64,000 nt of DNA, taken from contig CAVSHI010000003.1 in NCBI GenBank assembly GCA_963727845.1, forward strand, positions 372,001-436,000, in the 5' to 3' direction. The number at the start of each line of letters is the position of its first letter. Position 1 is the first letter of the stretch. The DNA is from JBEKTW01 sp963727845 (GTDB taxonomy: Bacteria > Bacteroidota > Ignavibacteria > UBA10030 > SZUA-254). Positions 27,337-36,494 of the stretch are shown in pieces. The notes under the pieces are model-generated. The model did no database searches and had not been told where the DNA came from. It worked only from the letters and a program-made list of their open reading frames with translations. The position numbers and the translations under genes are program-made.

Positions 27337-29103
27337 TCAGTTTACCTCTGTATTATTCTTGATGTCCTTTACTTTTAATTGTGGGAACGATTCCGCCCCG
27401 CTTCCGTTCTTTGGCGCCTGTGGCGACTGCCATTCGTACTCGTCGATAGAAAAGACGATATCCAGCTTATTCCCGCTCGTGCGGACCTTATCGATTAGAG
27501 AACCGAGACCGAAGCCAATCGCGTCGAGAAGATTCCGATGTTGGCGCACTTTGAATTTCAGGTGATCTTTCCCCACGACTTTGGGCACCCCGACGGCTTC
27601 GACGCCGCGCGCAAGGAACACCGGACGCATATTGCTGGGGCCAAAAGGAGCAAATTCCTTCAGGATTCGGAGAAACCGTGGCGTAATCTCACCGAGCGTG
27701 ATTTCAGAGTCAATCAGAATCTCCGGCGTCCGGATGTTCTCCGTCATGAGTTCTTCAACGACGATATTAAACGCTTCGCGAAACTCATCCACCCTATCCA
27801 AAGCGACGGAGAGCCCTGCCGCGTACTTGTGACCGCCGAATTGCAGGAGTTTATCTTCCACCCGTTTCAGGGCAGCATGGATGTCGAAGCCGGAAATACT
27901 TCGTGCCGAACCTTTGGCGATGCCGTCGACGGTCGTCATCATGATCGTCGGACGGTAGTATTTCTCCACGAGGCGGGATGCTACGATGCCGATGACACCG
28001 GGATGCCACGTCTCATGGTGGAGAACGATGGCCGGGTCACTATCTGCATGGAGGTAGCTCTCGACAATCTGCTGGGCCTGGAAGAAGGTGTCTTCATCAA
28101 TTTTGCGGCGGGTCCGGTTTTCATCCTCGAGCACCTGGGCAAGCTGTTGCGTCGTAGCCTCATCCTGGCTCATGAGCAATTGCACCGCGCGCGAGGCGTC
28201 GCCCATTCTGCCGACGGCGTTGATGCGCGGAGCCAGCACGAAGACGATTTGTCCCGTATTCGTCTTGCCGGGCTGGAGACCGGAGTTTTCGATCAATGCC
28301 CGGATGCCGGGGCGCGGCATGGCATTGATTCGTTCAAGGCCGATCTTGGTAAAAATCCGGTTCTCGCCCACCATCGGAACGATATCCGCCGCCGTCGCGA
28401 TGGTAACAAAGTCGATATAATCGTTTGCAATGGCATCTTCTGTTTCGCGATGAAGGCGCGATGATATTCCCTGAATGAACTTGAAGCCGACACCGCATCC
28501 GCAGAGAGTTTTGAACGGGTACTGGCACATCGGCTTCAGCGGGTCAAGCACCGCAACTGCATTGGGAAGGCGGTCAAGCGGCTCGTGGTGGTCACAAATA
28601 ATCACTTCGATGCCGAGAGACTTGGCGTATTCGATCTGGTCGATGGCAGTGATTCCGCAATCGATGGTGATGAGAAGGGTAACGCCGTGCTCTTTTGCCT
28701 TATCGATGGCAAGATTGGAGACACCGTACCCTTCTTTGATCCTGTCGGGAATATAATACATTGTTTCAAGTCCCAGGCGCCCGAAATATAACGTCAGCAT
28801 TGCGGCACTGGTCGTGCCATCGACGTCGTAATCTCCGAAGACCATTATCCGTTCATGGGCTTCCACCGCCCTGACGGCCCTGTTGACGGCCTGTTCCATG
28901 CCATCCATGAGAAACGGGTTATGAAGGTCGGCAAGTTGGGGGCGAAAGAACTCCTTTGCCTTTGCATAGGATGTTATTCCCCGATTACAAAGAACGCGAG
29001 AGAGAGTATCTGGAACATTGATTTCTTTGGCGAGTTTTTCCACCAAAGCGTCATCAACCGCAGGAGAATGAATAACCGCCCACCGGTGATCTCTTCTAGT
29101 CAT
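27337..29103 (-). CDS. recJ: Single-strand-specific exonuclease RecJ
   Basis: Protein of 588 residues of the DHH phosphoesterase family. Motif I is VFGDYDVDGTTSAAML, motif II LITIDCGIT, motif III (DHH) VIICDHHEPLD, and the DHHA1 region contains SGFDIHAAL and FGGHKYAAGLSV. A C-terminal OB fold follows. It degrades single-stranded DNA 5' to 3' in recombination and repair, matching the adjacent ruvCAB. A GAGGA site lies 6 nt before the ATG. Confidence 0.95.
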   Translation of the reverse strand: MTRRDHRWAVIHSPAVDDALVEKLAKEINVPDTLSRVLCNRGITSYAKAKEFFRPQLADLHNPFLMDGMEQAVNRAVRAVEAHERIMVFGDYDVDGTTSAAMLTLYFGRLGLETMYYIPDRIKEGYGVSNLAIDKAKEHGVTLLITIDCGITAIDQIEYAKSLGIEVIICDHHEPLDRLPNAVAVLDPLKPMCQYPFKTLCGCGVGFKFIQGISSRLHRETEDAIANDYIDFVTIATAADIVPMVGENRIFTKIGLERINAMPRPGIRALIENSGLQPGKTNTGQIVFVLAPRINAVGRMGDASRAVQLLMSQDEATTQQLAQVLEDENRTRRKIDEDTFFQAQQIVESYLHADSDPAIVLHHETWHPGVIGIVASRLVEKYYRPTIMMTTVDGIAKGSARSISGFDIHAALKRVEDKLLQFGGHKYAAGLSVALDRVDEFREAFNIVVEELMTENIRTPEILIDSEITLGEITPRFLRILKEFAPFGPSNMRPVFLARGVEAVGVPKVVGKDHLKFKVRQHRNLLDAIGFGLGSLIDKVRTSGNKLDIVFSIDEYEWQSPQAPKNGSGAESFPQLKVKDIKNNTEVN

Positions 29104-29149
29104 GGAATTTCCTCAGCGAAAATACTCACGCGACCGAAGAAAAACTTGG

Positions 29150-29650
29150 CTGTGTGCCTGTAAGCCGAATTCTGTCTGGCGCCGGAGGCGCCACTGCAAT
29201 CATTTATCTGGTTCCGTCCTCGCGAACGGATTCGAGCGACCTACCCATCCCGCCTCCATCCACGAATGGACGGAGAATCAGCGAGCTTCTGACTTCCCGC
29301 ATCTCGCTTTGTGAAAAGAGAGAAGCGGAAAAGCGGGACTTACTTGGTCTTGCTCCGAGTAGGGTTTGTCGTGCTCCCGATGTTACCATCGGGACGGTGG
29401 GCTCTTACCCTCCTCTTTGATCCCGTTTATGGCGGGACCATCGAGGATCTTACGACGCGTGAGCGCCGGAAGACGCCTTTTCACCCTTATCCCGCTCCGA
29501 ACAGTTCGGAGCGGGACGGTTTGTTTTCTGTGACACTTTCCGTTATCCTCCCATTTCATCGGGAGAATACCCTCCTGTTAGGAGGTACTCTGCTCTGTGG
29601 AGTTCGGACTTTCCTCCCCGCCGGAGGCGGGGCGATTGCACGGCACACAG
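29150..29650 (-). ncRNA. rnpB: RNase P RNA, bacterial class A
   Basis: Catalytic RNA of the tRNA 5'-processing enzyme. The universal blocks are present in order on the minus strand: GAGGAAAGTCC (29607-29617), CACAGAAA near 29530, GGGTAGGTCGCTCGA near 29240, and the 3' ACAGAATTCGGCTTA (29161-29175). The ends pair as helix P1 (CTGTGTGCC with GGCACACAG), which fixes the boundaries. At about 500 nt it is longer than the usual 350-420 nt; extra GC-rich hairpins explain this. No strong promoter is seen upstream, so it may partly be read from the RNase H operon. Confidence 0.95.
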
Positions 29651-29737
29651 TTGCGTTTTTTCTTCTTTGACTCCGTGAGTTGTTGAACAATCCCGTTGAA
29701 CCTGCCTCCAAATTTGACGGGATAATGAATTAAACTT

Positions 29738-30154
29738 TCATCTCCGCTTCGCGAGCGCGGAATCAATCCCCGCATTCGCGAGAAGGTCGGCGTCGCGATT
29801 GTCTTCGCGGCTGACATGCACAATAGAAAATTCGAACGAGGCTCCCTTGAGCAACCGGCGCACTTCATCGACAAATTGCCTGAGGTCTTTGTCCCGGACT
29901 TTATACGTCCCCTGGATCTGCCGGACCATGAGTTCGCTATCTGAATGGACGACCAGTTTCTTGCAGCCGGTGTCTATCGCCTTATTCAGGCAAGCGATGA
30001 GAGCCCGATATTCGGCTTTGTTATTTGTTGCCTTCCCGATATAGTCGCTTCCCGAGTACAGGACATTTCCCGCATCATCCTTGAGAAGTATGCCGATGCC
30101 GCTTTCACCCGGATTTCCCCGGGAAGCTCCATCGGTGTAAGCATAAACGGTCAT
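29738..30154 (-). CDS. Ribonuclease H-like protein (RnhA/RVT_3 type)
   Basis: Protein of 138 residues with the RNase H fold and all expected acidic residues: YTDGASRGNPG (first Asp), NKAEYRALIACL (Glu), VVHSDSELMVRQI (second Asp) and REDNRDADLLAN (last Asp). It lacks the basic protrusion of E. coli RNase HI and belongs to the shorter reverse-transcriptase-like group. It should cut RNA in RNA-DNA hybrids. Its start overlaps the stop of the upstream zinc-ribbon gene by 4 nt. Confidence 0.9.
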   Translation of the reverse strand: MTVYAYTDGASRGNPGESGIGILLKDDAGNVLYSGSDYIGKATNNKAEYRALIACLNKAIDTGCKKLVVHSDSELMVRQIQGTYKVRDKDLRQFVDEVRRLLKGASFEFSIVHVSREDNRDADLLANAGIDSALAKRR

Positions 30155-30897
30155 GAAAGCGATATGCTCAATTCAACGACTTCATCGGAGACCAGAATCC
30201 GGCCGCAGTGCTCGCAGGCATAGAGATTCGAATTCTGCCGGAGCTCCAGAATTTTCTGGGGCGGGATGCGATTATAGCACCCTCCGCATGCACCACGCTT
30301 GACAGAAACAACGGCCGTTCCGCCTTTAGCGACGCTTATTCTTTCATACCGTTCCAAATCCGCTTTACTAATCTGGGCGGCAATCTTATCACGCTCACGC
30401 TTGAGTTTTATTTCCTCTTTTTCGTGCTCTTTCGTCACCTCGCGAAGTTCCTTTTGCTTCTCGCCCAGCTCGGCGGAGAATTCCTCCAGCTTTGCGCTGA
30501 TCGTCTCGATGTCCGTTTTCGACGTCTGGATTCTTGTTTCACACGACTCCATATCCCTTTCGAATTTTGCGATGCTCGTCGTTGAAGTATCGATCTCCTT
30601 CGACAGCGCGTCGTACTGTTTGTTCGACTTGACTTGCAGCTGCTGGCTCTTGTATTTCTGTATCTTCTCCGTCAGTGCGATGATCTGCACATCCGCGTCG
30701 TCCCGTTCGACCTTCGATCGCTTGATCAGGTCGTTCAACTCCTTGATTTTCGCTTTCGATTCGGCGACCTGCGTCTCAAGCTCTTTCACCACCGACGGCA
30801 GGTCCCCTTTGAGTTCCTCAATTTCCTGAATTTGAATATCCAGTTGCTGCAATGCATAGAGATACGTTAGCCTTTTTTCCACGCTATGTTCTTTCAT
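30151..30897 (-). CDS. C4 zinc-ribbon, coiled-coil protein (CT398/DUF164-like)
   Basis: Protein of 248 residues: a long coiled coil (about residues 15-190) followed by a C-terminal zinc ribbon with CGGCYNRIPPQ and CEHCGRIL. This matches the CT398-type zinc ribbon family found beside nif3 in many bacteria. Molecular role unknown; proposed roles are in secretion or nucleic-acid contact. Both ends overlap neighbours by 4 nt (nif3 upstream, RNase H downstream), so the three genes form a tightly coupled operon. Confidence 0.9.
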   Translation of the reverse strand: MKEHSVEKRLTYLYALQQLDIQIQEIEELKGDLPSVVKELETQVAESKAKIKELNDLIKRSKVERDDADVQIIALTEKIQKYKSQQLQVKSNKQYDALSKEIDTSTTSIAKFERDMESCETRIQTSKTDIETISAKLEEFSAELGEKQKELREVTKEHEKEEIKLKRERDKIAAQISKADLERYERISVAKGGTAVVSVKRGACGGCYNRIPPQKILELRQNSNLYACEHCGRILVSDEVVELSISLS

Positions 30898-32007
30898 GAA
30901 AAATAGTATTGGACGGGATTACATGATTGTTGCGAGACAAATACGCGAACAGTTTGTTTTCGTTGAGCAATTTCTTTTTTCAAATAATCGACAACTCTTC
31001 CGACCACCGGCACTTCCGTTTCAAAATGCCCGGCATCGATCAATGCGAGCCCGCCATCCGAGTCCCCGAAAGCGTGATACTTCACATCGGCTGTGACAAA
31101 AGCATCCGCGCCTTCACGAAGAGCCACAGACAGGAGGTCCGACCCGCTTCCGCCGCAGACTGCCACGCGCTTTACTTTCAGCCGAAGGTTTCCGGTGTAG
31201 CGGAGCGCGGGGACGCCGAGCATCCGGCGAATTCTGCTCAGAAACATTCTCAGCGTCACGGGCGGACGGACATCGCCGATGATGCCCGCGCCGTAGTCCC
31301 CGCTTTCGTTCGCGAGATCGTAAACATCGTACGCCACTTCTTCGTAAGGATGCGTTGCTTTCATCGCAGCAAGCACGCCGCTCAGCTTCCAGTTGGGTAC
31401 GCGCATCTCAAGTCGGATTTCCGGAACTCGTTCAAGCATATCTCTCGTGCCAATGAACGGGGTTGCGCCTTTCACTCCCCTGAACGTCCCTCTTCCTTCG
31501 GTTTGAAAGGAGCACGCTTCATAATCCCCGATGACGCCGGCGCCGGCCTGCGCCATTGCGCTCATGACTTTTTCTGCATGTTCGCGCCGGAACAAAGACG
31601 GTGACTTTCTTATACAGGTTGCTTTGCCCCGATAACAGCCGGAGGTTCACTACTCCGAGCCGTTCCGCCAGCGCTGCGCTAACCCCGGTGCGCACAAAAT
31701 CCAGGTTCGTATGAGCTGAATAGAGAGCGATGTCGTGACGGACCAGCTCCATGACGAGATGCCCCACCCTGTCGTCACCCCGTACCGACCGAATGGGACG
31801 GAACAACAGCGGATGGTGACTGATCAACAGGTCGATTTTTTTCCGTCGCGCCTCATCAACAACATCGCGAGTAACATCAAGGGCGACGAGAATGCTCCGC
31901 ACCCGGCGTTCCGGGGATCCGACCTGCAAACCTACATTGTCTCGTTCCCATGCAATTTCTTTCGGCGCCCATGATTCGATTATCTGCTGAATGTCTTTAA
32001 TAACCAT
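30894..32007 (-). CDS. Nif3-like dinuclear metal centre protein (apparent frameshift)
   Basis: Nif3/DUF34 family. The first part holds WERDNVGLQVGSPERRVRSILVALDV and LISHHPLLFRPI with the metal-binding His residues; the end holds FVTADVKYHAFGDSDGGLALIDAGHFETE. The frame breaks at about 31583-31590. Removing one G gives VTVFVPREHAEKVMSAM and a 370-residue protein, the normal length of the bacterial type with an inserted PII-like domain. Function of the family is still debated (GTP cyclohydrolase 1 type 2 is a common but weak label). Confidence 0.82.
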
Positions 32008-32024
32008 GATCGGTCAAAAACAGG

Positions 32025-32049
32025 AAAAAAAAGTCCCGTTTTTCGGGAC
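32025..32049 (-). terminator. Rho-independent terminator of the receiver-DHp gene
   Basis: Stem GTCCCG/CGGGAC (32033-32049) with a 5-nt loop, followed on the minus strand by eight T (32025-32032). It stops transcription from 32256-32906 before nif3 begins at 32007. The remaining 200 bp up to 32255 show nothing else. Confidence 0.85.
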
Positions 32050-32255
32050 ATTCTTAGGCGTTTTTCTGGCTTTTGTTTCGGCGCCGGTTTCGGGAGTTGT
32101 CATCTGCTTGCCGGCCGTCATTATCAACCGGGTACAGATGCTATGTGGGGGAACAAATTTCATAAGACCAAGTGCATGAACAATATAGCAGTTTCCGACC
32201 AAAAAATCAAGACCACCAGGGTCGTCGTTTTATGTCGATGCGCGGAATATTTCTC

Positions 32256-32906
32256 CTACGCTATCTGGTCGATATTGAGGTCCCGCAGTTTCTTTATTTG
32301 CTGCTCCAACGATGTGACGTTCAGATTCAGTTTCTCGAGAAGCCTCGTTTCCTCCTCGGATAACTGTTGACGGGAGAGAATGGATGTCGTGATTTTAATC
32401 GCAGCCAGAGGATTATTGAGCTCGTGGCATATCGTAACGACAACTTCCTGAATCGCTTCCGTTTTTTTCTGAGACAGCAACTTTCGTTTTTCCACTTCCC
32501 CGATCTTCCTCTTCAAATCAACGCGGTCGAGAACATTGAGGATGGTGCGGGGGAGGACGGTATCGACGATATCCTCCTTCAGCAGATAATCTTCCACTCC
32601 ATATTTCATTGCTTCGACTGCCGCCCGGAAATCCTTATTCGAAGTCAGGAAAATAATCGGGACGTCGATTTTTTCTTCATAAATCTGTTTGGTAACATCG
32701 AGTCCGGTTTTCTCCTGCAGGTAGTAATCCATCAACACCAGATTTATGGATTTATTTTGCCGCAGTAATTTGAGAGCATTCTCGCTCTGGCTTTCACAGA
32801 TCACTTCGAACTTCTTGCTCTGAAAAGGGCCAAGGCGGTGTTTGACGATACTCCCGTATCCGGGATCATCGTCGACCAATAGGATTGTAATGGTGTTGTC
32901 TTCCAT
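32256..32906 (-). CDS. Receiver domain fused to a histidine-kinase DHp helix pair, no ATPase domain
   Basis: Protein of 216 residues. Residues 1-125 are a receiver domain with phospho-acceptor Asp60 (LVLMDYYL), the switch Thr88 and Lys110. Residues 145-215 form a HisKA-type dimerisation/phosphotransfer helix pair with the H-box ICHELNNPLAAI (His161). The protein ends there, with no HATPase_c domain and no stop or shift hiding one downstream, because a terminator follows. It could work as a phosphorelay intermediate or a stand-alone phosphotransfer protein. Transcribed divergently from the GAF gene. Confidence 0.85.
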   Translation of the reverse strand: MEDNTITILLVDDDPGYGSIVKHRLGPFQSKKFEVICESQSENALKLLRQNKSINLVLMDYYLQEKTGLDVTKQIYEEKIDVPIIFLTSNKDFRAAVEAMKYGVEDYLLKEDIVDTVLPRTILNVLDRVDLKRKIGEVEKRKLLSQKKTEAIQEVVVTICHELNNPLAAIKITTSILSRQQLSEEETRLLEKLNLNVTSLEQQIKKLRDLNIDQIA

Positions 32907-33068
32907 AGGCGAAGAGTGGTTTGCCGCTCAATAATACGTTTTACATCATTAAGTATAGCATTTATCACACAAACATGCAAGAACCTTTCGTAATAAATTC
33001 GGTGCGGGGTTAAATCTCATGGAAAACACGCGGGAATTCGGTGATTTTCAACCATTTCGTAATTATTA

Positions 33069-33097
33069 TTGACTTTCATAACCTAAATCGTTAAATT
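33069..33097 (+). promoter_or_regulatory. Candidate sigma-70 promoter for the GAF/GGDEF-like gene
   Basis: -35 TTGACT (33069-33074), 17-nt spacer, -10 TAAATT (33092-33097). It lies in a 230-bp AT-rich divergent intergenic region, 39 bp before the downstream start codon. Confidence 0.5.
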
Positions 33098-33136
33098 TAA
33101 AAGCTTTAGAAAAGGAAACCATCGCGACGTTAAAGG

Positions 33137-35134
33137 ATGCTTGATTTATTGGTTGTCAGAAATTACCTGAATCGGTTGATTTCCAAAATCCCCTCTGCAG
33201 ACGGTATTTTCATCGCTGTAGGAATTGTAGCAGTTTTTGTCGGTGTTTTGGTAGATGTCTTTCTTCTAAGACTCCTCTGTCTTCTCGTCGTTATCGGCAC
33301 GGCGGTCTTGCTCTATCTCTCCATGCGGCTCCAACAAATGAACGCTCAAGGGGAAGACCAAGAATCTAATCCTCCGTCTCCATTACAACTTGAAAGTGAT
33401 GAAATGAAAAAACTTCTGTTCGACGATTTTCAGTCGAATGCACCAGGCCATTATCATGTTGAGGAAGTTGAGCACCGTGAGAGCGTGTTCGGCCCGATCC
33501 CGGCGACGCGGACTTCGTCATCGGCCAATGTTGCAAACCAGGTCTTACAGAATTTTAAGGTCATCAAACCCGAAGCAAAACCGGCTGCCTACGAATTTCA
33601 CGTCAGCGATTTTTTCGATGTCGATTCCGACATTTTCAAGAGCGATGCCGAGCCGCGGACGGAGTTCGATTTTCTCCTGAATAAAGTGCTTGCTCTCGTC
33701 AAGAATGTTGTGTTTGCGCACTCGGTGGTGTTCTTCTGGGCAAACAGGGAAAAGCGGCACATGGTGATGGAGGCGCGGCTGACCGACAGCGCAAATTTCA
33801 TGTCGTCGCGCCGGTTCCCGATGGGGCACGATTTCGTCAGCAAAGTGGCCGAAAGCGGCAAACCGGAGCTGGTCACCGACGTCAACCCGCTTTCCGAGCG
33901 CGAACTGTTCCCCTATTATGATGTGCCGGCCAATGTGAAATCGTTTGTCGGCGTGCCCGTCTTCTTTTCTCCCACCCCGAACGACGCGACGCCGAACCAG
34001 CCGGTGGCGGTGATTGCCGTCGACAGCAAGGTCGAGGGTGCGTTTGGCGATGAGACTCTTGCGCTCTTGGGACAATTCACGAAGCTCGCTTCTGCGCTCA
34101 TCAAGAATTACACGGACAAGTACGATTTGCTCCTGGATTCAGAAGTTTTGTCTTCCATCCGGCGGCTGGAAGACCGGATGCGGAACGATTTTTCTCTCGC
34201 GACCGTTTTACAATCACTCCCCGAGGAAGCTTCGCGATTGGTAAGCTGGGATTTCTTCACGGTCGTCCTTTACGATGAAAAGAGACATTGCTGGGCAGTC
34301 AAAAAACTCATGAACCGGGCTTTTGAGCCTTACGTTGCACCGGAGCAGGCAATCGATTTCCCCGAAAGCATCGTCGGACACACGATCAAGAACAATATCC
34401 ATTATGTGGTCGACAATCTGGCAACGATTACGCTCCCGAAGTATCACAAAGATGAAAGTGGAGAATCCAAAGGTTCGTTCCTTTCGCTGCCGATTTGTTC
34501 CATCAACAAATGTTACGGCGCTTTGACCGTCGAGAGTCGTGAGCCGAGTAATTTTGCCCGCCGGGAGATAGAAATTCTCACCCGCCTGGTCAAGCCGGCG
34601 GCGCTCGCGCTCGACCTTCTGTACATGAACAACGTCATCAACGAGTACGTGATCGTCGATGAAACAACGGGCGTCTATTCGCGGAAATTCTTCTTCCAAA
34701 GGATTGACGAAGAACTCCAGCGTGCCGACGATGACGGCATCGAGGCATCGCTGCTCCAGATAACCGTCGATCATGCCCACGAGCTGCTCCAGCGCTACGG
34801 GCGTGATGGCTTTGACCGCGCGATGATAACGCTGGCAAAGGCGGTGCGCTCGGGTATCCGCGCCTACGATATCGTTGGACGTTTCGAGAGCAATCGATTC
34901 GGCATCTTGCTGGTGAACACTGCCGCGAACGATGCGTACCTCTGGGCAGAGAAGATCCGAAAGACGGTCGCCGGACATATTATCAACCATGAAGGCAAGA
35001 GTTTCTCCATGACCATCAGTGTCGGTGTGGCAGGAGCGCTCGAAGGAATGAAAAGAGAAGAATTACTCACCAACACATCGACAGTCCTCAGCAGGGCTTC
35101 CGAATCCGGCGGCAACACCGTACGGGTTTTTTAG
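33137..35134 (+). CDS. Membrane GAF-domain protein with degenerate GGDEF domain
   Basis: Protein of 665 residues. Two membrane segments (about residues 24-62) precede a linker, two GAF sensor domains (about 180-330 and 345-500) and a C-terminal GGDEF-fold domain starting DETTGVYSRKFFFQRIDEEL. The active-site loop reads VGRFESNRFGILL where an active diguanylate cyclase has GGDEF, so c-di-GMP synthesis is unlikely. The fold may serve as a receptor or dimerisation module. The AAAGG before the ATG is directly adjacent to it, so the exact start is uncertain. Confidence 0.85.
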   Translation: MLDLLVVRNYLNRLISKIPSADGIFIAVGIVAVFVGVLVDVFLLRLLCLLVVIGTAVLLYLSMRLQQMNAQGEDQESNPPSPLQLESDEMKKLLFDDFQSNAPGHYHVEEVEHRESVFGPIPATRTSSSANVANQVLQNFKVIKPEAKPAAYEFHVSDFFDVDSDIFKSDAEPRTEFDFLLNKVLALVKNVVFAHSVVFFWANREKRHMVMEARLTDSANFMSSRRFPMGHDFVSKVAESGKPELVTDVNPLSERELFPYYDVPANVKSFVGVPVFFSPTPNDATPNQPVAVIAVDSKVEGAFGDETLALLGQFTKLASALIKNYTDKYDLLLDSEVLSSIRRLEDRMRNDFSLATVLQSLPEEASRLVSWDFFTVVLYDEKRHCWAVKKLMNRAFEPYVAPEQAIDFPESIVGHTIKNNIHYVVDNLATITLPKYHKDESGESKGSFLSLPICSINKCYGALTVESREPSNFARREIEILTRLVKPAALALDLLYMNNVINEYVIVDETTGVYSRKFFFQRIDEELQRADDDGIEASLLQITVDHAHELLQRYGRDGFDRAMITLAKAVRSGIRAYDIVGRFESNRFGILLVNTAANDAYLWAEKIRKTVAGHIINHEGKSFSMTISVGVAGALEGMKREELLTNTSTVLSRASESGGNTVRVF

Positions 35135-35168
35135 GAAACATCGCATTTAATAACAGAGAGATCATCTT

Positions 35169-35363
35169 ATGGCAAAACAACAATCATTCGCAGATAAAGT
35201 AGCAAAAGCGGCATTGCAACCGGGAAAGAAATGTCCCAAATGCGGCGCACTCAAACAGCCGGTACTGTATGTGAATTCCGAGCCGTCGAAGCACGGAAGC
35301 GTGAGATTCAGCCACCGACGCATCCAGGTTTGTCAGTGTAACGAGAAAGAAGTATTCGCCTAG
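35169..35363 (+). CDS. Small zinc-ribbon protein
   Basis: Sixty-four residues with CPKCG (about residue 22) and a C-terminal CQCNE, giving up to four candidate metal-binding cysteines in a very basic protein. Starts 34 bp after the GAF gene. No family assigned. Short proteins of this type often bind nucleic acids or ribosomes, but nothing here shows that. Confidence 0.7.
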   Translation: MAKQQSFADKVAKAALQPGKKCPKCGALKQPVLYVNSEPSKHGSVRFSHRRIQVCQCNEKEVFA

Positions 35364-35402
35364 GCATCACGCCAATCCGGTCCGGACTTCAAGTCAGAAA
35401 CT

Positions 35403-35708
35403 GTGGAACGTCCATACCCGAGTATTGAGTTTGAAGCCGAGGTGAATCCCGACGGCACGCTGAGAGTTCCAAAGCATGTCGCCGCCAAGCTGCGACAGCG
35501 CACCCGTGTGACGATTCGTCTGACAGACGGACTAGTCCCGGCAGCGCTTCGCCGGCGGAAGATTACGGAAGAAGAAATCGAGCACATTGCACTCCGGCAG
35601 CTCGAACAGCGGGAGAACGTGATTTGTTTCTTACAGGGAGAGGGGCAACTAGCTTTGCATCGTTCCTTTGAGCGACGGGCAGCAACCCTGATGAAACCTA
35701 AGAGATGA
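35403..35708 (+). CDS. Putative antitoxin with AbrB-like N-terminus
   Basis: Protein of 101 residues starting at a GTG. Residues 10-40 (FEAEVNPDGTLRVPKHVAAKLRQRTRVTIRL) resemble the swapped-hairpin beta strands of AbrB/MazE DNA-binding antitoxins. The C-terminal half is helical and charged. The stop overlaps the PIN-domain gene by 4 nt (ATGA), the normal arrangement of a toxin-antitoxin pair. Assignment by context and weak resemblance. Confidence 0.65.
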   Translation: MERPYPSIEFEAEVNPDGTLRVPKHVAAKLRQRTRVTIRLTDGLVPAALRRRKITEEEIEHIALRQLEQRENVICFLQGEGQLALHRSFERRAATLMKPKR

Positions 35709-36115
35709 ATCAGAAAAAACTCATCGTCCATACGGACATTATTCTGGAATACTTGCTCCATCATGACGACGGCGCCTCGGTCTTGCGGCATGCGATGCGA
35801 AACTTCTTTTGCTACACGACCGTCTTCAATGCCATTGAGCTCTTTTCGCTCGCCCGCACCGCATCGGAACGGGAAGCCGTAGAGCGGTCGATGGCGGCGA
35901 TGAAAATCCTGGGCTTGAACGCGAAGAGTGCAAAAGGTTACGGAGCGATGCTCGCCCGGGAAAGCAATCTGCCGCGCATGAATTCATTGATCGCGGGGCT
36001 GTGCCTGGAGAGCAGACTCCCCTTGCTCACACGGCGCCCGGATGAGTTCCGGGGAATAAAGCGGTTGAATATCGTGCTGCCATCCGACATCGCCGGAGTC
36101 CGCCGGACGCGGTGA
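35705..36115 (+). CDS. PIN-domain protein (VapC-like)
   Basis: Protein of 136 residues. PIN-type acidic residues can be placed at IVHTDIILEYLL (first Asp) and VFNAIELFSLA (Glu). In the third motif, where a conserved Asp is usual, I read LPRMNSLIAGLCLESRLPLLTRRPDEFRGI with Asn-Ser in place of Asp. The typical C-terminal LPLLTRRPDEF strand is present. It is likely the toxin partner of the preceding gene, with possibly weakened RNase activity. Confidence 0.75.
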   Translation: MNQKKLIVHTDIILEYLLHHDDGASVLRHAMRNFFCYTTVFNAIELFSLARTASEREAVERSMAAMKILGLNAKSAKGYGAMLARESNLPRMNSLIAGLCLESRLPLLTRRPDEFRGIKRLNIVLPSDIAGVRRTR

Positions 36116-36181
36116 GGAATTGAGCTGCCAGCGTGAAACATAACGTGATTCTGTGAGTATAATCAATCAAGAGGTGTCCTT

Positions 36182-36451
36182 ATGTTCTTAGGAAAAGTCA
36201 TCGGTACCGTCTGGGCGACACGGAAGGACGAAGAGCTGGTCGGCATGAAATTCCAGATTGTCAAGCATGTCGGAGTGGATTACAAAGTGAAGGACACGTT
36301 TGTTGTTGCCGTCGACACCGTTCAGGCGGGCGTGGGCGATGTTGTCCTCGTTTGCAGCGGAAGCTCGGCGCGGCAAACATCGCAGACGAAGAACAAGCCG
36401 GTCGATGCGGTCATCATGGCCGTCGTCGATAAGCTCGATATCACGGATTGA
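36182..36451 (+). CDS. Microcompartment vertex protein (EutN/CcmL/BMC-P), copy 1
   Basis: Pentameric shell vertex protein of 89 residues, recognised by MFLGKVIGTVWATRKDEELVGMKF, FVVAVDTVQAGVGDVVLVCSGSSAR and VDAVIMAVVDKLDI, all hallmark positions of the family. BMC-P pentamers close the corners of protein microcompartments. No hexameric shell gene is in the window. AAGAGGTG lies just before the ATG. Confidence 0.95.
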   Translation: MFLGKVIGTVWATRKDEELVGMKFQIVKHVGVDYKVKDTFVVAVDTVQAGVGDVVLVCSGSSARQTSQTKNKPVDAVIMAVVDKLDITD

Positions 36452-36494
36452 ACACGACTTTTCACCGGCGAACCAGTCAACGAATTACGTATAC

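Noticed and set aside
29154..29670. Several open frames of 70-119 codons inside the RNase P RNA region
   Set aside because: The conserved RNase P RNA blocks and matching P1 ends explain the sequence; the frames are by-products of its GC-rich hairpins.
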